Shown: positions 26,724 to 35,825 of the stretch, in pieces
How the letters are laid out: each line of letters starts with the position of its first letter
Numbering within the stretch: the first letter of the stretch is position 1
Assembly (NCBI RefSeq): GCF_003049085.1
Contig: NZ_PIQX01000001.1
Span: forward strand, 124,001-188,000
Source: Campylobacter concisus
GTDB taxonomy: Bacteria > Campylobacterota > Campylobacteria > Campylobacterales > Campylobacteraceae
Length of the DNA: 64,000 bases
Direction: 5' to 3'
Made by a program: the position numbers and the translations under genes
Notes under the pieces: generated by a model
Told to the model about the DNA's origin: nothing
Databases searched by the model: none
What the model saw: the letters and a program-made list of their open reading frames with translations, nothing else

Positions 26724-27257
26724 ATGTTTCATGCGACAACCATCTTAGCCTACAAAGGCAAAAATAAAGCGGTTATCGGCGGCGACGGACAGGTGAGCTT
26801 TGGCAACACCGTCTTAAAAGGAAATGCCGTAAAAATTCGTAAAATTCATAACGGTAAAGTCCTAGCTGGCTTTGCTGGCAGCACTGCTGATGCGTTTAAT
26901 CTTTTTGATATGTTTGAGAAAAATTTAGAGCACACAAAGGGTGATTTGCTAAAGGCGGTGATAGAATTTAGCAAAGAGTGGCGCAAAGACAAGTATCTAA
27001 GAAAGCTTGAAGCGATGATGCTTGTGCTTGATAGGGATAAAATTTTCTTACTTAGTGGTACCGGGGATGTTGTAGAGCCAGAAGATGGTAAGATAGCAGC
27101 TATCGGAAGTGGTGGCAACTACGCACTTTCAGCGGCCCGTGCTTTAGATAAATTTGCCGATATCGACGAAGAGGAGCTAGTCAAAGAGAGCCTTAAGATT
27201 GCCGGCGAAATTTGCATCTATACAAATACAAACATCAAAACTTATGTTTTAGAATAA
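26724..27257 (+). CDS. hslV: HslV peptidase of the HslUV protease
   Basis: A threonine peptidase forming the proteolytic core of HslUV (ClpQY); 177 residues. It starts [12 protein letters not shown]. The catalytic Thr is expected at position 5, so a four-residue propeptide must be cut off, unlike E. coli HslV where only Met is removed. [11 protein letters not shown] and [14 protein letters not shown] are conserved. It abuts rplI and is followed by hslU eight bases later. Confidence 0.95.
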   Translation: MFHATTILAYKGKNKAVIGGDGQVSFGNTVLKGNAVKIRKIHNGKVLAGFAGSTADAFNLFDMFEKNLEHTKGDLLKAVIEFSKEWRKDKYLRKLEAMMLVLDRDKIFLLSGTGDVVEPEDGKIAAIGSGGNYALSAARALDKFADIDEEELVKESLKIAGEICIYTNTNIKTYVLE

Positions 27258-27265
27258 GAGAGAAA

Positions 27266-28588
27266 ATGAACTTAACACCAAGAGAAATTGTTAAATTTTT
27301 AGATGACTATGTGATCGGTCAAAAGGACGCCAAAAAGATCATAGCGATCGCACTTCGCAACCGCTACCGCCGTATGAAGCTTGAAAAAAGCTTGCAAGAT
27401 GACATCATGCCAAAAAATATCTTGATGATCGGCTCAACTGGCGTTGGCAAAACTGAGATCGCAAGGCGTCTTTCAAAGATGATGGGTCTGCCATTTATCA
27501 AGGTTGAAGCTAGTAAATATACTGAGGTTGGCTTTGTTGGTCGTGATGTTGAAAGCATGGTAAGAGACCTTGCTATGGCATCATATAATCTCGTAAAAAA
27601 TGAGCAAAGCGAGAAAAATCAAGATAAAATCAACGCCTATATCGAAGAAAAGATCGTCTCAAAGCTACTTCCACCACTTCCAAAAGGGGCTAGCGAAGAG
27701 AAACAGGCCGAGTATTCAAAGAGCTATGAAAAGATGCTAAATAGGCTAAGAAACGGCGAGCTTGACGAGCTAAGCATCGAGATAGAAGTGCAGCAAAACC
27801 CACTTGAAGCCGGCTCAAACGTGCCACCTGATATGGCGCAGATGCAAGAGAGCTTTATAAAGATAATTGGTATCGGCGGCAAAAATATCAAAAAAGAGAT
27901 GAAGGTAAAAGACGCTAAAAAAGCTCTTCAAAGTGAGGCAAATGATAAAATTTTAGACCTTGAGAGCGTAAAAACTGAGGCTTTAAAAAGAGCTGAAAAC
28001 GAGGGCATCATCTTTATAGACGAGATCGATAAAGTGGCCGTTGGCTCAGGTAGCTCAAATAGGCAAGATCCTAGCAAAGAAGGTGTGCAAAGAGACTTGC
28101 TGCCTATCGTTGAGGGCTCAAATGTTAATACCAAATTTGGAAATTTAAAGACAGATCATATTTTATTTATCGCGGCTGGTGCCTTTCATATAAGCAAGCC
28201 AAGCGATCTCATCCCAGAGCTTCAAGGCCGTTTTCCACTAAGGGTCGAGCTTGATAGCCTTGATGAGGACGCGCTTTATCAAATTTTAACTCAGCCAAAA
28301 AATTCGCTTTTAAAACAATACATCGCCCTACTCTCAACCGAAAATGTTGATCTAGAATTTGACAATGAAGCAATAAAAGAGATAGCCAGGATCGCTCATG
28401 CGGCAAATGAAAAGATGGAAGATATCGGTGCTAGACGCCTTCATACGGTGATCGAGCGTGTGATAGAAGATATCAGCTTTGAGGCTAGCGAAAAGAGCGG
28501 CGAGAAGATAAATGTGACAAAAGAGCTCGTAAAAGAGCGCCTAAAAGACGTGGTTGAGGATCAAGATCTAGCGAGGTATATACTTTGA
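27266..28588 (+). CDS. hslU: HslU ATPase (unfoldase of HslUV)
   Basis: A 440-residue AAA+ unfoldase. It starts [25 protein letters not shown] chose ATG 27266, with aagagag upstream, over an in-frame ATG at 27212 inside hslV. Walker A is GSTGVGKTE near residue 60 and Walker B is [12 protein letters not shown]. The intermediate domain lies between them. The C-terminus ends DLARYIL, the tail that docks into HslV. It overlaps era by four bases. Confidence 0.96.
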   Translation: MNLTPREIVKFLDDYVIGQKDAKKIIAIALRNRYRRMKLEKSLQDDIMPKNILMIGSTGVGKTEIARRLSKMMGLPFIKVEASKYTEVGFVGRDVESMVRDLAMASYNLVKNEQSEKNQDKINAYIEEKIVSKLLPPLPKGASEEKQAEYSKSYEKMLNRLRNGELDELSIEIEVQQNPLEAGSNVPPDMAQMQESFIKIIGIGGKNIKKEMKVKDAKKALQSEANDKILDLESVKTEALKRAENEGIIFIDEIDKVAVGSGSSNRQDPSKEGVQRDLLPIVEGSNVNTKFGNLKTDHILFIAAGAFHISKPSDLIPELQGRFPLRVELDSLDEDALYQILTQPKNSLLKQYIALLSTENVDLEFDNEAIKEIARIAHAANEKMEDIGARRLHTVIERVIEDISFEASEKSGEKINVTKELVKERLKDVVEDQDLARYIL

Positions 28589-29454
28589 AATCAGGCTTTG
28601 TTAGCATCATAGGACGCACAAATGCTGGCAAAAGCTCGTTTTTAAATGCGTTATTAAACGAAAAGATCGCTATCGTCTCGCACAAACAAAATGCAACTCG
28701 CAGAAAGATAAATGGCATAGTAATGAATGGTGAAGATCAAATCATCTTCACCGACACACCAGGACTTCACGAGAGCAACAAGGCGATAAATCAACTACTA
28801 ATTAGTCAAGCGATAAAATCGATGGGAGACTGCGATCTTATCGTATTTTTAGCGCCTATTCACGATAATACCGACGACTATGAGAAATTTCTAGCTCTAA
28901 ATCCTGAAAAACCGCACATCTTAGTACTAACAAAAGTCGATGAGAGCTCGAACACAAAGGTACTTGAAAAGATCACCCAGTATCAAAAATTTCAAGATAA
29001 ATTTGAAGCACTTCTTACTTTTAGCACCAAGCAGCCAACCTATAAAAAGCCGCTTCTTGATGAAATTTGCAAGCTTTTGCCAGAGCATGAGTACTTTTAC
29101 GATCCAGAATTTCTTACTTCAACAAATGAAAAGGAAATTTTTAGAGAATTTATACTTGAAGCGATCTATGAAAATTTAAGCGATGAGATCCCATATCTTA
29201 GCGATGCGATCATAAAAAGCGTAAAAGAAAAACCTGGCATTACTGAAATTTTTGCAAGCATCATCACTGAGCGCGAAATTCACAAAAGTATGATCATCGG
29301 TAAGAATGGTGAAACGATAAAACGAATAGGAATTTTTGCAAGAAAGTTAATACAAAATTTAACCGGATCAAAGGTCTTTTTGAAACTCGATGTAATCGTT
29401 AAAAAAGGCTGGAGTAAAGAAGAAAAGAGCCTTAATAAAATAATTGGTTATTGA
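28585..29454 (+). CDS. era: GTPase Era
   Basis: An essential GTPase that binds 16S rRNA in 30S maturation; 289 residues. G1 is [10 protein letters not shown]3 is DTPG and G4 is TKVD. The C-terminal KH domain has [19 protein letters not shown]. The start is a TTG at 28585 that overlaps the hslU stop (TTGA), and the protein then begins [13 protein letters not shown] at the conserved strand. Confidence 0.96.
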   Translation: MKSGFVSIIGRTNAGKSSFLNALLNEKIAIVSHKQNATRRKINGIVMNGEDQIIFTDTPGLHESNKAINQLLISQAIKSMGDCDLIVFLAPIHDNTDDYEKFLALNPEKPHILVLTKVDESSNTKVLEKITQYQKFQDKFEALLTFSTKQPTYKKPLLDEICKLLPEHEYFYDPEFLTSTNEKEIFREFILEAIYENLSDEIPYLSDAIIKSVKEKPGITEIFASIITEREIHKSMIIGKNGETIKRIGIFARKLIQNLTGSKVFLKLDVIVKKGWSKEEKSLNKIIGY

Positions 29455-29473
29455 TTTTTTATTGTAAAAATAT

Positions 29474-29479
29474 TAAAAT
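29474..29479 (+). promoter_or_regulatory. Putative -10 box of the cts transformation cluster
   Basis: TAAAAT in the context tattaaaatac, 35 bases before the first cts ATG, right after era. All nine following genes overlap or nearly touch, so this could drive them all. Confidence 0.45.
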
Positions 29480-29513
29480 ACAGCCCAATTAGAGCATTAT
29501 GAGGTAAATTTTT

Positions 29514-31034
29514 ATGTTAAAGCTTAGAAAAATTAACGATAATCCAATCGTTACGCTAGATCCTTATGAATATGAAGGTTTTAGATTTTCTAATAGCAAT
29601 GTCGATACACTAAGTCTTTCAAAGAATATTTTAAAGCGAGACTTTTTTATATCTTATATCGAGTACAAAGATATAATAACAGCTACCATAAATATTTCAA
29701 GAACAATAGATGATGAGGATATTGAAAATAATATCTCGATCAAAATTTACGAAGAGCTCTCTCTTGATCCTGCGATTGACTATAAAATAGTTTATTTTGA
29801 AAGCAATGTTGAAAAAGAAGATAGAATTTTTAATGTTTTTATTGCTACAAATGAAACGATAAATAAAATTTTTAAAAATATTTCTAAAAGAGTACCTTTT
29901 ATAGATTATGTCGTTGTAGAGCCACTCTTATATAGTGCTATATATAAAAAAGGTTTACTTCCTAGCACTCAGAGTGATTGTTTTTTGACATTTAGGGCCG
30001 ATGAAGCATTTATAAGCATTTATGTAAATGGAGAATACCTTACATCAAGAGGTTTAAGATACACACTAAATTATCTAAAAGATAAATTTATAGAGCAAAG
30101 TGGTGAAAGAGTAAGCCTAGAAAGCTTTTTGAATATCCTAAAGACAAGAGGACTTTTAGATAGCAATGAAGAAGGCTTTAGCTACGATCTAAATACTGTT
30201 TTTGAGGACTATATATTTTACGTAAATGACACGATAAATGTTGTCAATAGAATCTATAGCATAAATATAAAAAATATCTATATTGACTGCGACTATAAAA
30301 TAGAGCGTTTTGAAAAATTTATCAATACAAAGCTTGGCACAAATGCTACGAAATTAAATACAAGCACTGTAATAAATTCTAAAAATTTAGCTATTAGCGA
30401 ACGATATAACATGATGGCTTTATATGCAAATTTTTATAAAAAAGAGGCCTTTAATGCCGATTTTAACTTCTCAAATTTACTTAGGCCTGATCCGTTTACA
30501 AAAAGAAAAAGTGGTAAATTTATACTGACATGTGCTGCTGCTTTTTGCCTAAGTATGTCCTATCCACTTTATAATTATATAGCTGGTAGTATTTTAGAGG
30601 CAGATTCGCAAAGACTGAGCGATGAGCTTGATGTTCTTAATGCACAAGCAGCACAAATAAGAAATACTCTTGAAAGACTAAAAAAAGAGCAAAATGATAT
30701 AAAAGGATTAACTGATAAAGAGGAAGAGAAGTTAAATTTTAGAAAAGGGTTGCTTCAAGAAATTGAAAATAAAAAAGATCATTACGTAATGAAAGGTTTA
30801 AATCTTTTTGAAATTACCGATATGATAAATAACAATAGCGTTTTTATAACAAATATTAAAAATAACGATAAAAATTTAACCGTAACGGTTGTTAGCGATA
30901 ATGAAAAAAGGATTACGCAGCTAATAAAAGATATTAGCAAGATGCCTAAATATTCAGTAAATACAAAAAAAATTAAAGAAGATAGGCAAAACAACGAGTA
31001 TGAAAGTAATATAAGTATAGAGATTAGACAATGA
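29514..31034 (+). CDS. GspL-like transformation protein (PilM/PilN-type fusion)
   Basis: A 506-residue inner-membrane protein. Residues about 1-330 are cytoplasmic and look like a divergent actin-like (PilM/GspL N-terminal) domain. One membrane span follows at about 336-356, then a coiled coil (SQRLSDELDVLNAQAAQIRNTLERLKKEQ) and a small periplasmic alpha/beta domain like PilN or the GspL C-terminus. Its position first in the cluster, before a PilO-like and a PilP-like gene and the secretin, fits the inner-membrane platform order M-N-O-P-Q of type IV pilus systems. The domain assignment is by layout and topology; sequence similarity is weak. Confidence 0.65.
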   Translation: MLKLRKINDNPIVTLDPYEYEGFRFSNSNVDTLSLSKNILKRDFFISYIEYKDIITATINISRTIDDEDIENNISIKIYEELSLDPAIDYKIVYFESNVEKEDRIFNVFIATNETINKIFKNISKRVPFIDYVVVEPLLYSAIYKKGLLPSTQSDCFLTFRADEAFISIYVNGEYLTSRGLRYTLNYLKDKFIEQSGERVSLESFLNILKTRGLLDSNEEGFSYDLNTVFEDYIFYVNDTINVVNRIYSINIKNIYIDCDYKIERFEKFINTKLGTNATKLNTSTVINSKNLAISERYNMMALYANFYKKEAFNADFNFSNLLRPDPFTKRKSGKFILTCAAAFCLSMSYPLYNYIAGSILEADSQRLSDELDVLNAQAAQIRNTLERLKKEQNDIKGLTDKEEEKLNFRKGLLQEIENKKDHYVMKGLNLFEITDMINNNSVFITNIKNNDKNLTVTVVSDNEKRITQLIKDISKMPKYSVNTKKIKEDRQNNEYESNISIEIRQ

Positions 31035-31678
31035 GACAAGACGTTTTAAGTAAAATAGATAAGTATTTTGACGCAAAAAAACAAAGCGAAACAAATATAA
31101 TTTTTTTGGGTTCAGCCTTAATTATTATTTATATTGTTTATATGCTTTGCTTTGATCCATCGCAAGATTTTTATGATGAAAGACTTAATGCGCATACTAA
31201 AATTAGCAATGATCTTTCAAGAACAAGAGATTATTTAAGATCAACTAGCTCACCTAGTGGGGATAAAAATTTTAAAATAAATGAAGAGACCAAAATACTT
31301 GAAACGCTTAAAGGCAAATATTCTAGTGTTTTAAAATTTAATGCTCATTTTGACTCAAAGCTAAAAGAACTATCGTTTTTATTATTTAACGATCAAAATT
31401 GGGCAAATTTCTTAGACAATATCGTATCTTTAGCAAAGCAAAATAATATAAAAATTTTAGAGTTAAAAAGCGATATAAAAGAGCCAAATTTCCAAAAGAT
31501 TGAGCAAATTTTAAATATTGACTTGACATTTTTGGGAGGTTTTAAAGATATGCTTTCATATATAAATGGCCTTGAAGAATCAAAGCTAGTAGTTGATCTT
31601 CATAAAATGGATGTAAATTCTACCCAAAAAGAGCTTGGCGCTAAGATCTCAATATCTGTTTGGGGAATGAAATACTAA
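31031..31678 (+). CDS. PilO/GspM-like transformation protein
   Basis: A 215-residue bitopic inner-membrane protein. A short cytoplasmic N-terminus is followed by one span (IIFLGSALIIIYIVYMLCF, about residues 23-41), then a coiled-coil stretch and a small periplasmic domain (NNIKILELKSDI, LTFLGGFKDMLSYINGLE) with the PilO-type ferredoxin-like pattern. It overlaps the previous gene by four bases (ATGA). Probably equivalent to the hypothetical proteins in the C. jejuni cts locus; I do not assign a symbol. Confidence 0.65.
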   Translation: MRQDVLSKIDKYFDAKKQSETNIIFLGSALIIIYIVYMLCFDPSQDFYDERLNAHTKISNDLSRTRDYLRSTSSPSGDKNFKINEETKILETLKGKYSSVLKFNAHFDSKLKELSFLLFNDQNWANFLDNIVSLAKQNNIKILELKSDIKEPNFQKIEQILNIDLTFLGGFKDMLSYINGLEESKLVVDLHKMDVNSTQKELGAKISISVWGMKY

Positions 31679-32091
31679 TGAAAATAAAAATTTTATTGGC
31701 TTTTTTATTTTTAAATATTGCTTTTGCTAATCAGCTTCAAGAGGAAATGGATTCTTATGATAAAATTTTTGAAAAAATAAAGGAAAAAAGAAGCGGTCTT
31801 AGCGATATTGAGCTTTCTAGTATAAAAAATCCTTTTAAGCAAGAACCTATCAAGACGGTAACAGATCAAAATTTATCAATTATCACTCAGGCTTCAAAAG
31901 GGCTTAGTTTAAAAGCAATTTTATTAAACAAAGCAAATATTGATTCCAAATGGTATGCTGTCGGTGATATTGTTGATGGTTACAAAATAGCCAACATTAC
32001 TAGAAACAGCGTTTTTTTAGTAAAAGGCGATGAAAAACAAGAGCTAATTTTAAAAAATGGAAGTAAAAATGTTGAGATTAAAATTAAATAA
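31678..32091 (+). CDS. PilP/GspC-like periplasmic protein
   Basis: A 137-residue protein. I chose ATG 31678 (TAATG junction), which opens a clear signal peptide MKIKILLAFLFLNIAFANQ. After a flexible stretch comes a beta-domain, LSLKAILLNKANIDSKWYAVGDIVDGYKIANI, the pattern of PilP and the GspC homology region. In related systems this protein links the inner-membrane platform to the secretin encoded next. Confidence 0.65.
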   Translation: MKIKILLAFLFLNIAFANQLQEEMDSYDKIFEKIKEKRSGLSDIELSSIKNPFKQEPIKTVTDQNLSIITQASKGLSLKAILLNKANIDSKWYAVGDIVDGYKIANITRNSVFLVKGDEKQELILKNGSKNVEIKIK

Positions 32092-33589
32092 AATATTAAT
32101 AATAGGTGCACTTATTTGCTTAAATATGAATTATGCTAGTGCCAATGAAAGTAGTTGTTTAAGCAAGAATTTTAATATGAAAATTTCAGATGATGTTGCG
32201 CTAGTAGATGTGTTAAATCAGCTTTCAGAGATGTGTAACTTTAGTATTGTTGCAAAGGATACTTATAGCAAGACAGAACTAAAAGATAAAGTTTTTGGTG
32301 TTAATATCAGAAATATGAGTCTTAGCGAAGTTTTTGACCTGCTTTTAAGTGAGAAAAATTTAAGCTACGAGTTTTCAAATAATGTATTAAAAATTTCATC
32401 TTTAAAAACTCAAATTTTTAAACTAGATTATATAACTTCTATTAGAGAAGGAACTGCTGTCACCCAAGCTTCGGTGGATGCTACTCCATCTGAAATTTCT
32501 AGTGGTTCAAGTAGTAGCGATAATTCCCAAGATGATAGTTCTCAAGGCTCAAGCAACCTTATAAAAACTACTGAGAGGTTTGACTTTTGGGAAAAACTAG
32601 ATGCTGAGCTTAAAGCTATTTTAAATAATAGTAGCGAACATATTACAGCACCTGATCCTATTATAAACCAAAATGCGGGACTTATCACTGTTACGGCCAC
32701 TCCTTCTCAACTTAAGCGTGTCGAGAAATATATAGATGAAATGCAAAAAAGACTAAAAAAACAAGTAATTATTGATGTTTCTATTATTTCAGTTGAGTTA
32801 AATAATGAATACAAGCAAGGCGTTGATTGGAGTAAATTTGAACTTGGATTTAATACATACATTGGTAATTCAAGAAATAATCCGAGCTCAAGTGCTACTT
32901 GGACAAATAAAGGCAATAGCCTAAGTGATGGATTTGGACGTACATTAAATATTGCAGCTAATTTAAATTTTAGCCTTGATGGAATGATAAATTTTCTTGA
33001 GACAAATGGAAAGACAAAGGTCATATCAAGCCCAAAAGTAACAACACTTAATAATCAACAAGCTCTAATTTCAGTTGGTGATAACATAAACTACCGTGTT
33101 CAACAAAAGACTGACAATGGAAACAGCAATAGCGATAGGTTGACAACCACTTACAAACAATACTCTGTTTTTATAGGCATATTATTAAATTTACTACCAG
33201 AAGTTTCTGATAACAACAAAATCATGCTTCGAATCAATCCATCGCTTAGTAACTTTAAATATGCTGAAGACGACACAAGACAAAATGCGTTAAGAGAGAT
33301 TGCTCCAGATACAGTGCAAAAGAAGCTATCAACTGTTGTTCAAGTTGATAGCGGTGATACTATTATTCTTGGTGGATTAATAGGTCAGACAAAGGGTAAA
33401 AATAATACTTCTGTACCTCTTCTTTCTGATATCCCGCTTATAGGTGGTGTCTTTAAAAGCACAAGAGACAATATAAAAACAACAGAACTTATCTTTGTCA
33501 TCACTCCTCATGTAGTTGATTTTGACAAAAAAAAGCCACTTAATCAATCATTAAAAGACTTAGGTTTTTCTAAAACGATCTATGAATAA
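32069..33589 (+). CDS. ctsD: Secretin of the transformation system
   Basis: Outer-membrane secretin (GspD/PilQ family) of 506 residues, forming the channel for DNA uptake. The signal peptide is LNKILIIGALICLNMNYASA. An N0-type domain follows at about residues 40-115, then a Ser-rich linker (about 140-165), an N1-like domain, and the secretin domain with VISSPKVTTLNNQQA, VDSGDTIILGGLIG and VPLLSDIPLIGGVFKS. I chose ATG 32069 with ggaag upstream. The call as CtsD rests on the family and the order secretin-ATPase-CtsE-CtsF known from C. jejuni. Confidence 0.9.
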   Translation: MLRLKLNKILIIGALICLNMNYASANESSCLSKNFNMKISDDVALVDVLNQLSEMCNFSIVAKDTYSKTELKDKVFGVNIRNMSLSEVFDLLLSEKNLSYEFSNNVLKISSLKTQIFKLDYITSIREGTAVTQASVDATPSEISSGSSSSDNSQDDSSQGSSNLIKTTERFDFWEKLDAELKAILNNSSEHITAPDPIINQNAGLITVTATPSQLKRVEKYIDEMQKRLKKQVIIDVSIISVELNNEYKQGVDWSKFELGFNTYIGNSRNNPSSSATWTNKGNSLSDGFGRTLNIAANLNFSLDGMINFLETNGKTKVISSPKVTTLNNQQALISVGDNINYRVQQKTDNGNSNSDRLTTTYKQYSVFIGILLNLLPEVSDNNKIMLRINPSLSNFKYAEDDTRQNALREIAPDTVQKKLSTVVQVDSGDTIILGGLIGQTKGKNNTSVPLLSDIPLIGGVFKSTRDNIKTTELIFVITPHVVDFDKKKPLNQSLKDLGFSKTIYE

Positions 33590-34409
33590 CAAGAATATTT
33601 ATACAGATATAAAAGATATCTTTATCAACGAAGACGAAGTAGCTGATTTTGTTAATCTAGATAACTCAATCACTTGTTACAATAAGATCGTCTCGGCTCT
33701 AAAAAAGCCATTAAAACTTATACTTTTTTATGGCAAGCCTGGCAGTGGAAAGACTTTTTTGCTAAACAAGATAGCCTCTGATCTTCAAAAGGATAAAAAA
33801 TTAATTTTTTTCCCACATCCTTTTTTTAGCGAAGCTACATTTATAGAAGCTCTTTGTGAAGATATATACGGAAATAAACTTGATAATATAAATAATTTTG
33901 AAAGTTTTGTCGCACACTACTCAAAAGAATTTAAAAATAAAGATGAAATTTTACAAAACCAAATAGTCGTTATCCTAGATGAAGCACAACTTTATCCTAC
34001 TGAATTGATCGAAAAAATAAGGCTTATGGCCGATACAAGATTATTTAAATTTCTATTTACGATTCATAAAACTGAAAATGAAGATGTGTTAGCAAAGGAC
34101 TATTTTCAAACTAGAATTTGGGAGAGTATAGAGCTTGGAAGTGCAAACACGAATGAAATCATAGTTTATTTACAAAGAAAAATAGGACAAAAAGGTTACG
34201 ATAAATACCTAAATTTTCAGAAAAAAGACTATGAAAAAGCCTATGAGCTTTGTTGCGGAAATCTACGCACACTAAATAAAATTATGTATAAATTTTATGA
34301 AATTTGTGAATATTACGAACAAAATCAGCCATCAAAATTAAGTAGCGAGGACGCAAATATTAAAATTTTGACAATGTCTGCACTTGATACAGGAATAATT
34401 CATGCTTGA
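33582..34409 (+). CDS. ctsP: AAA ATPase of the transformation system
   Basis: A 275-residue cytoplasmic P-loop ATPase of the ExeA/GspA (AAA_22) kind. Walker A is YGKPGSGKT near residue 49 and Walker B is IVVILDEAQLYP. A C-terminal helical part has LCCGNLRTLNKIMYKFYE. Unlike ExeA it has no membrane span or peptidoglycan-binding domain. C. jejuni CtsP, encoded between ctsD and ctsE, is such a protein and is needed for transformation. It overlaps ctsD and the next gene by eight bases each. Confidence 0.82.
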   Translation: MNNKNIYTDIKDIFINEDEVADFVNLDNSITCYNKIVSALKKPLKLILFYGKPGSGKTFLLNKIASDLQKDKKLIFFPHPFFSEATFIEALCEDIYGNKLDNINNFESFVAHYSKEFKNKDEILQNQIVVILDEAQLYPTELIEKIRLMADTRLFKFLFTIHKTENEDVLAKDYFQTRIWESIELGSANTNEIIVYLQRKIGQKGYDKYLNFQKKDYEKAYELCCGNLRTLNKIMYKFYEICEYYEQNQPSKLSSEDANIKILTMSALDTGIIHA

Positions 34410-35280
34410 ATTACAAGAAATTCAAAGGCTAGAAAAGCTTTATGAAGAGTACGAAAAAAAGAATAAAAATAGCCTTTTAAAATTATTATCACATAAAAAA
34501 CCAGGTCTTTTAATAATTACGATCTTGCTAATTGCTTTTATATTTGGTGCTTTTTTATTTTTCTCAAATGCTAAAAACAAAAAAGAGACAACTAATACTC
34601 CAGCTTTATTTGAGAAAAATTTGACAATACAAACAAATATAAAAGAAAAAAACATAACCTTTGCTGAAACCAATATCAGCAAAAATATTTTAGAAGATGG
34701 CAAACAAAAAAGCGAACAGGCAAAAGAGAGATTTGAATCAGATAAAAAACAAGATGAGCTTGCTGAGAAAATAGCCAAAAAGCTAGAACAATCCATAAAG
34801 CTAAATGAATATAATAAAGAGCAGGCATCAGATAAAAAACAAAGAAGTGGTGGCGGTTGGCTAAAGCTAAATTTACCAACTGAAAATGAAAATATGCAAA
34901 ATGAACAGCCTCTACAAAATGAAGAGATAATAGAATTGGAACCAAAGGCAAAGCCAAAAATTGATATTCAAATTTCAAGTGAAAACAATGAAATTTCTAT
35001 GCTAAAAGAAAATTTTAATAAAAATAAAAATCCAGAAATCGCCCTTAAAATAGCAAGAAAATGCTATCAAGATAAAAGATATAGCGACACTATAAAATGG
35101 GCACTATCGGCAAATAATTTAGATAGTAGCATTGAGGAGTCTTGGGTCATGTTTGCTAAGGCAAAATATATGCTAAAGCAAAAAGATGATGCATTGCGTG
35201 CATTAGAAGAATATAATAAAAATAAAAATAAGCCAGAAATAAATGATCTAATAAATAAGATAAAAAGTGATACGTTGTGA
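34402..35280 (+). CDS. Membrane-anchored transformation-cluster protein
   Basis: A 292-residue bitopic protein of unknown function: about 34 cytoplasmic residues, one span at about 35-56 (LLIITILLIAFIFGAFLFF), a long charged Lys/Glu-rich linker, and a C-terminal helical part (residues about 205-290) with TPR-like phrasing (NPEIALKIARKCYQDKRYSDTIKWAL). It follows the ExeA-like ATPase with an eight-base overlap. I infer a partner that extends the ATPase into the periplasm, as GspB does for GspA; no direct sequence evidence supports that. Confidence 0.6.
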   Translation: MLELQEIQRLEKLYEEYEKKNKNSLLKLLSHKKPGLLIITILLIAFIFGAFLFFSNAKNKKETTNTPALFEKNLTIQTNIKEKNITFAETNISKNILEDGKQKSEQAKERFESDKKQDELAEKIAKKLEQSIKLNEYNKEQASDKKQRSGGGWLKLNLPTENENMQNEQPLQNEEIIELEPKAKPKIDIQISSENNEISMLKENFNKNKNPEIALKIARKCYQDKRYSDTIKWALSANNLDSSIEESWVMFAKAKYMLKQKDDALRALEEYNKNKNKPEINDLINKIKSDTL

Positions 35281-35816
35281 AATTCTTACTTGTTATATTT
35301 TTATCATTAAATGCCTTTGCGATTGGGATGGCTGATATTAAAAGTTATTTTGAAAAAGCTGAATATCCTAAAATTTGTAATCAAAAAATACAAGATCTTT
35401 TAAAAGATTCACAAAATGAAGAATTTCTTAATATCTTTGGCATATCTTGTTTAAAAACAAATGATATAGATAGGCTCGCTCTTCCAGCAAGCAAACTATC
35501 AAAAACGCAAAGTTCAAGAGAGAATGCAGCATATTTTGCTGATATATTGCTTAAAAAAAAGCTATTGCTTCATGCTATCTTGGATGGGGCTGATATAAGC
35601 TATATTAGACTTCCAAAGAGCGATTACATTCTTTCATTTATATTTGATAAATTTGTCAAAAAAGAATACGTTGAGGAGCTTGGCGTATTTATTTTTGAAG
35701 AGCCAAATTCAGACACAAGATATGAACTTAGTACAATCGTTAGCCCAAATTTTGCAAAAATGATTTTAAAAATTTTTAAAAATGACGATCTTACTTCGCA
35801 GATTGAGTATAGATAA
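35277..35816 (+). CDS. Exported hypothetical protein of the cts cluster
   Basis: A 179-residue protein with a signal peptide (MKFLLVIFLSLNAFAIGMAD) and an all-helical mature part (YPKICNQKIQDLLKDSQNEEFLNIFG); no lipobox. It starts with GTG, overlapping the previous stop as GTGA. I recognise no family. Its place between the anchored protein and ctsE suggests a periplasmic accessory of the DNA-uptake machine. Confidence 0.6.
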   Translation: MKFLLVIFLSLNAFAIGMADIKSYFEKAEYPKICNQKIQDLLKDSQNEEFLNIFGISCLKTNDIDRLALPASKLSKTQSSRENAAYFADILLKKKLLLHAILDGADISYIRLPKSDYILSFIFDKFVKKEYVEELGVFIFEEPNSDTRYELSTIVSPNFAKMILKIFKNDDLTSQIEYR

Positions 35817-35825
35817 AGAGAAGAG

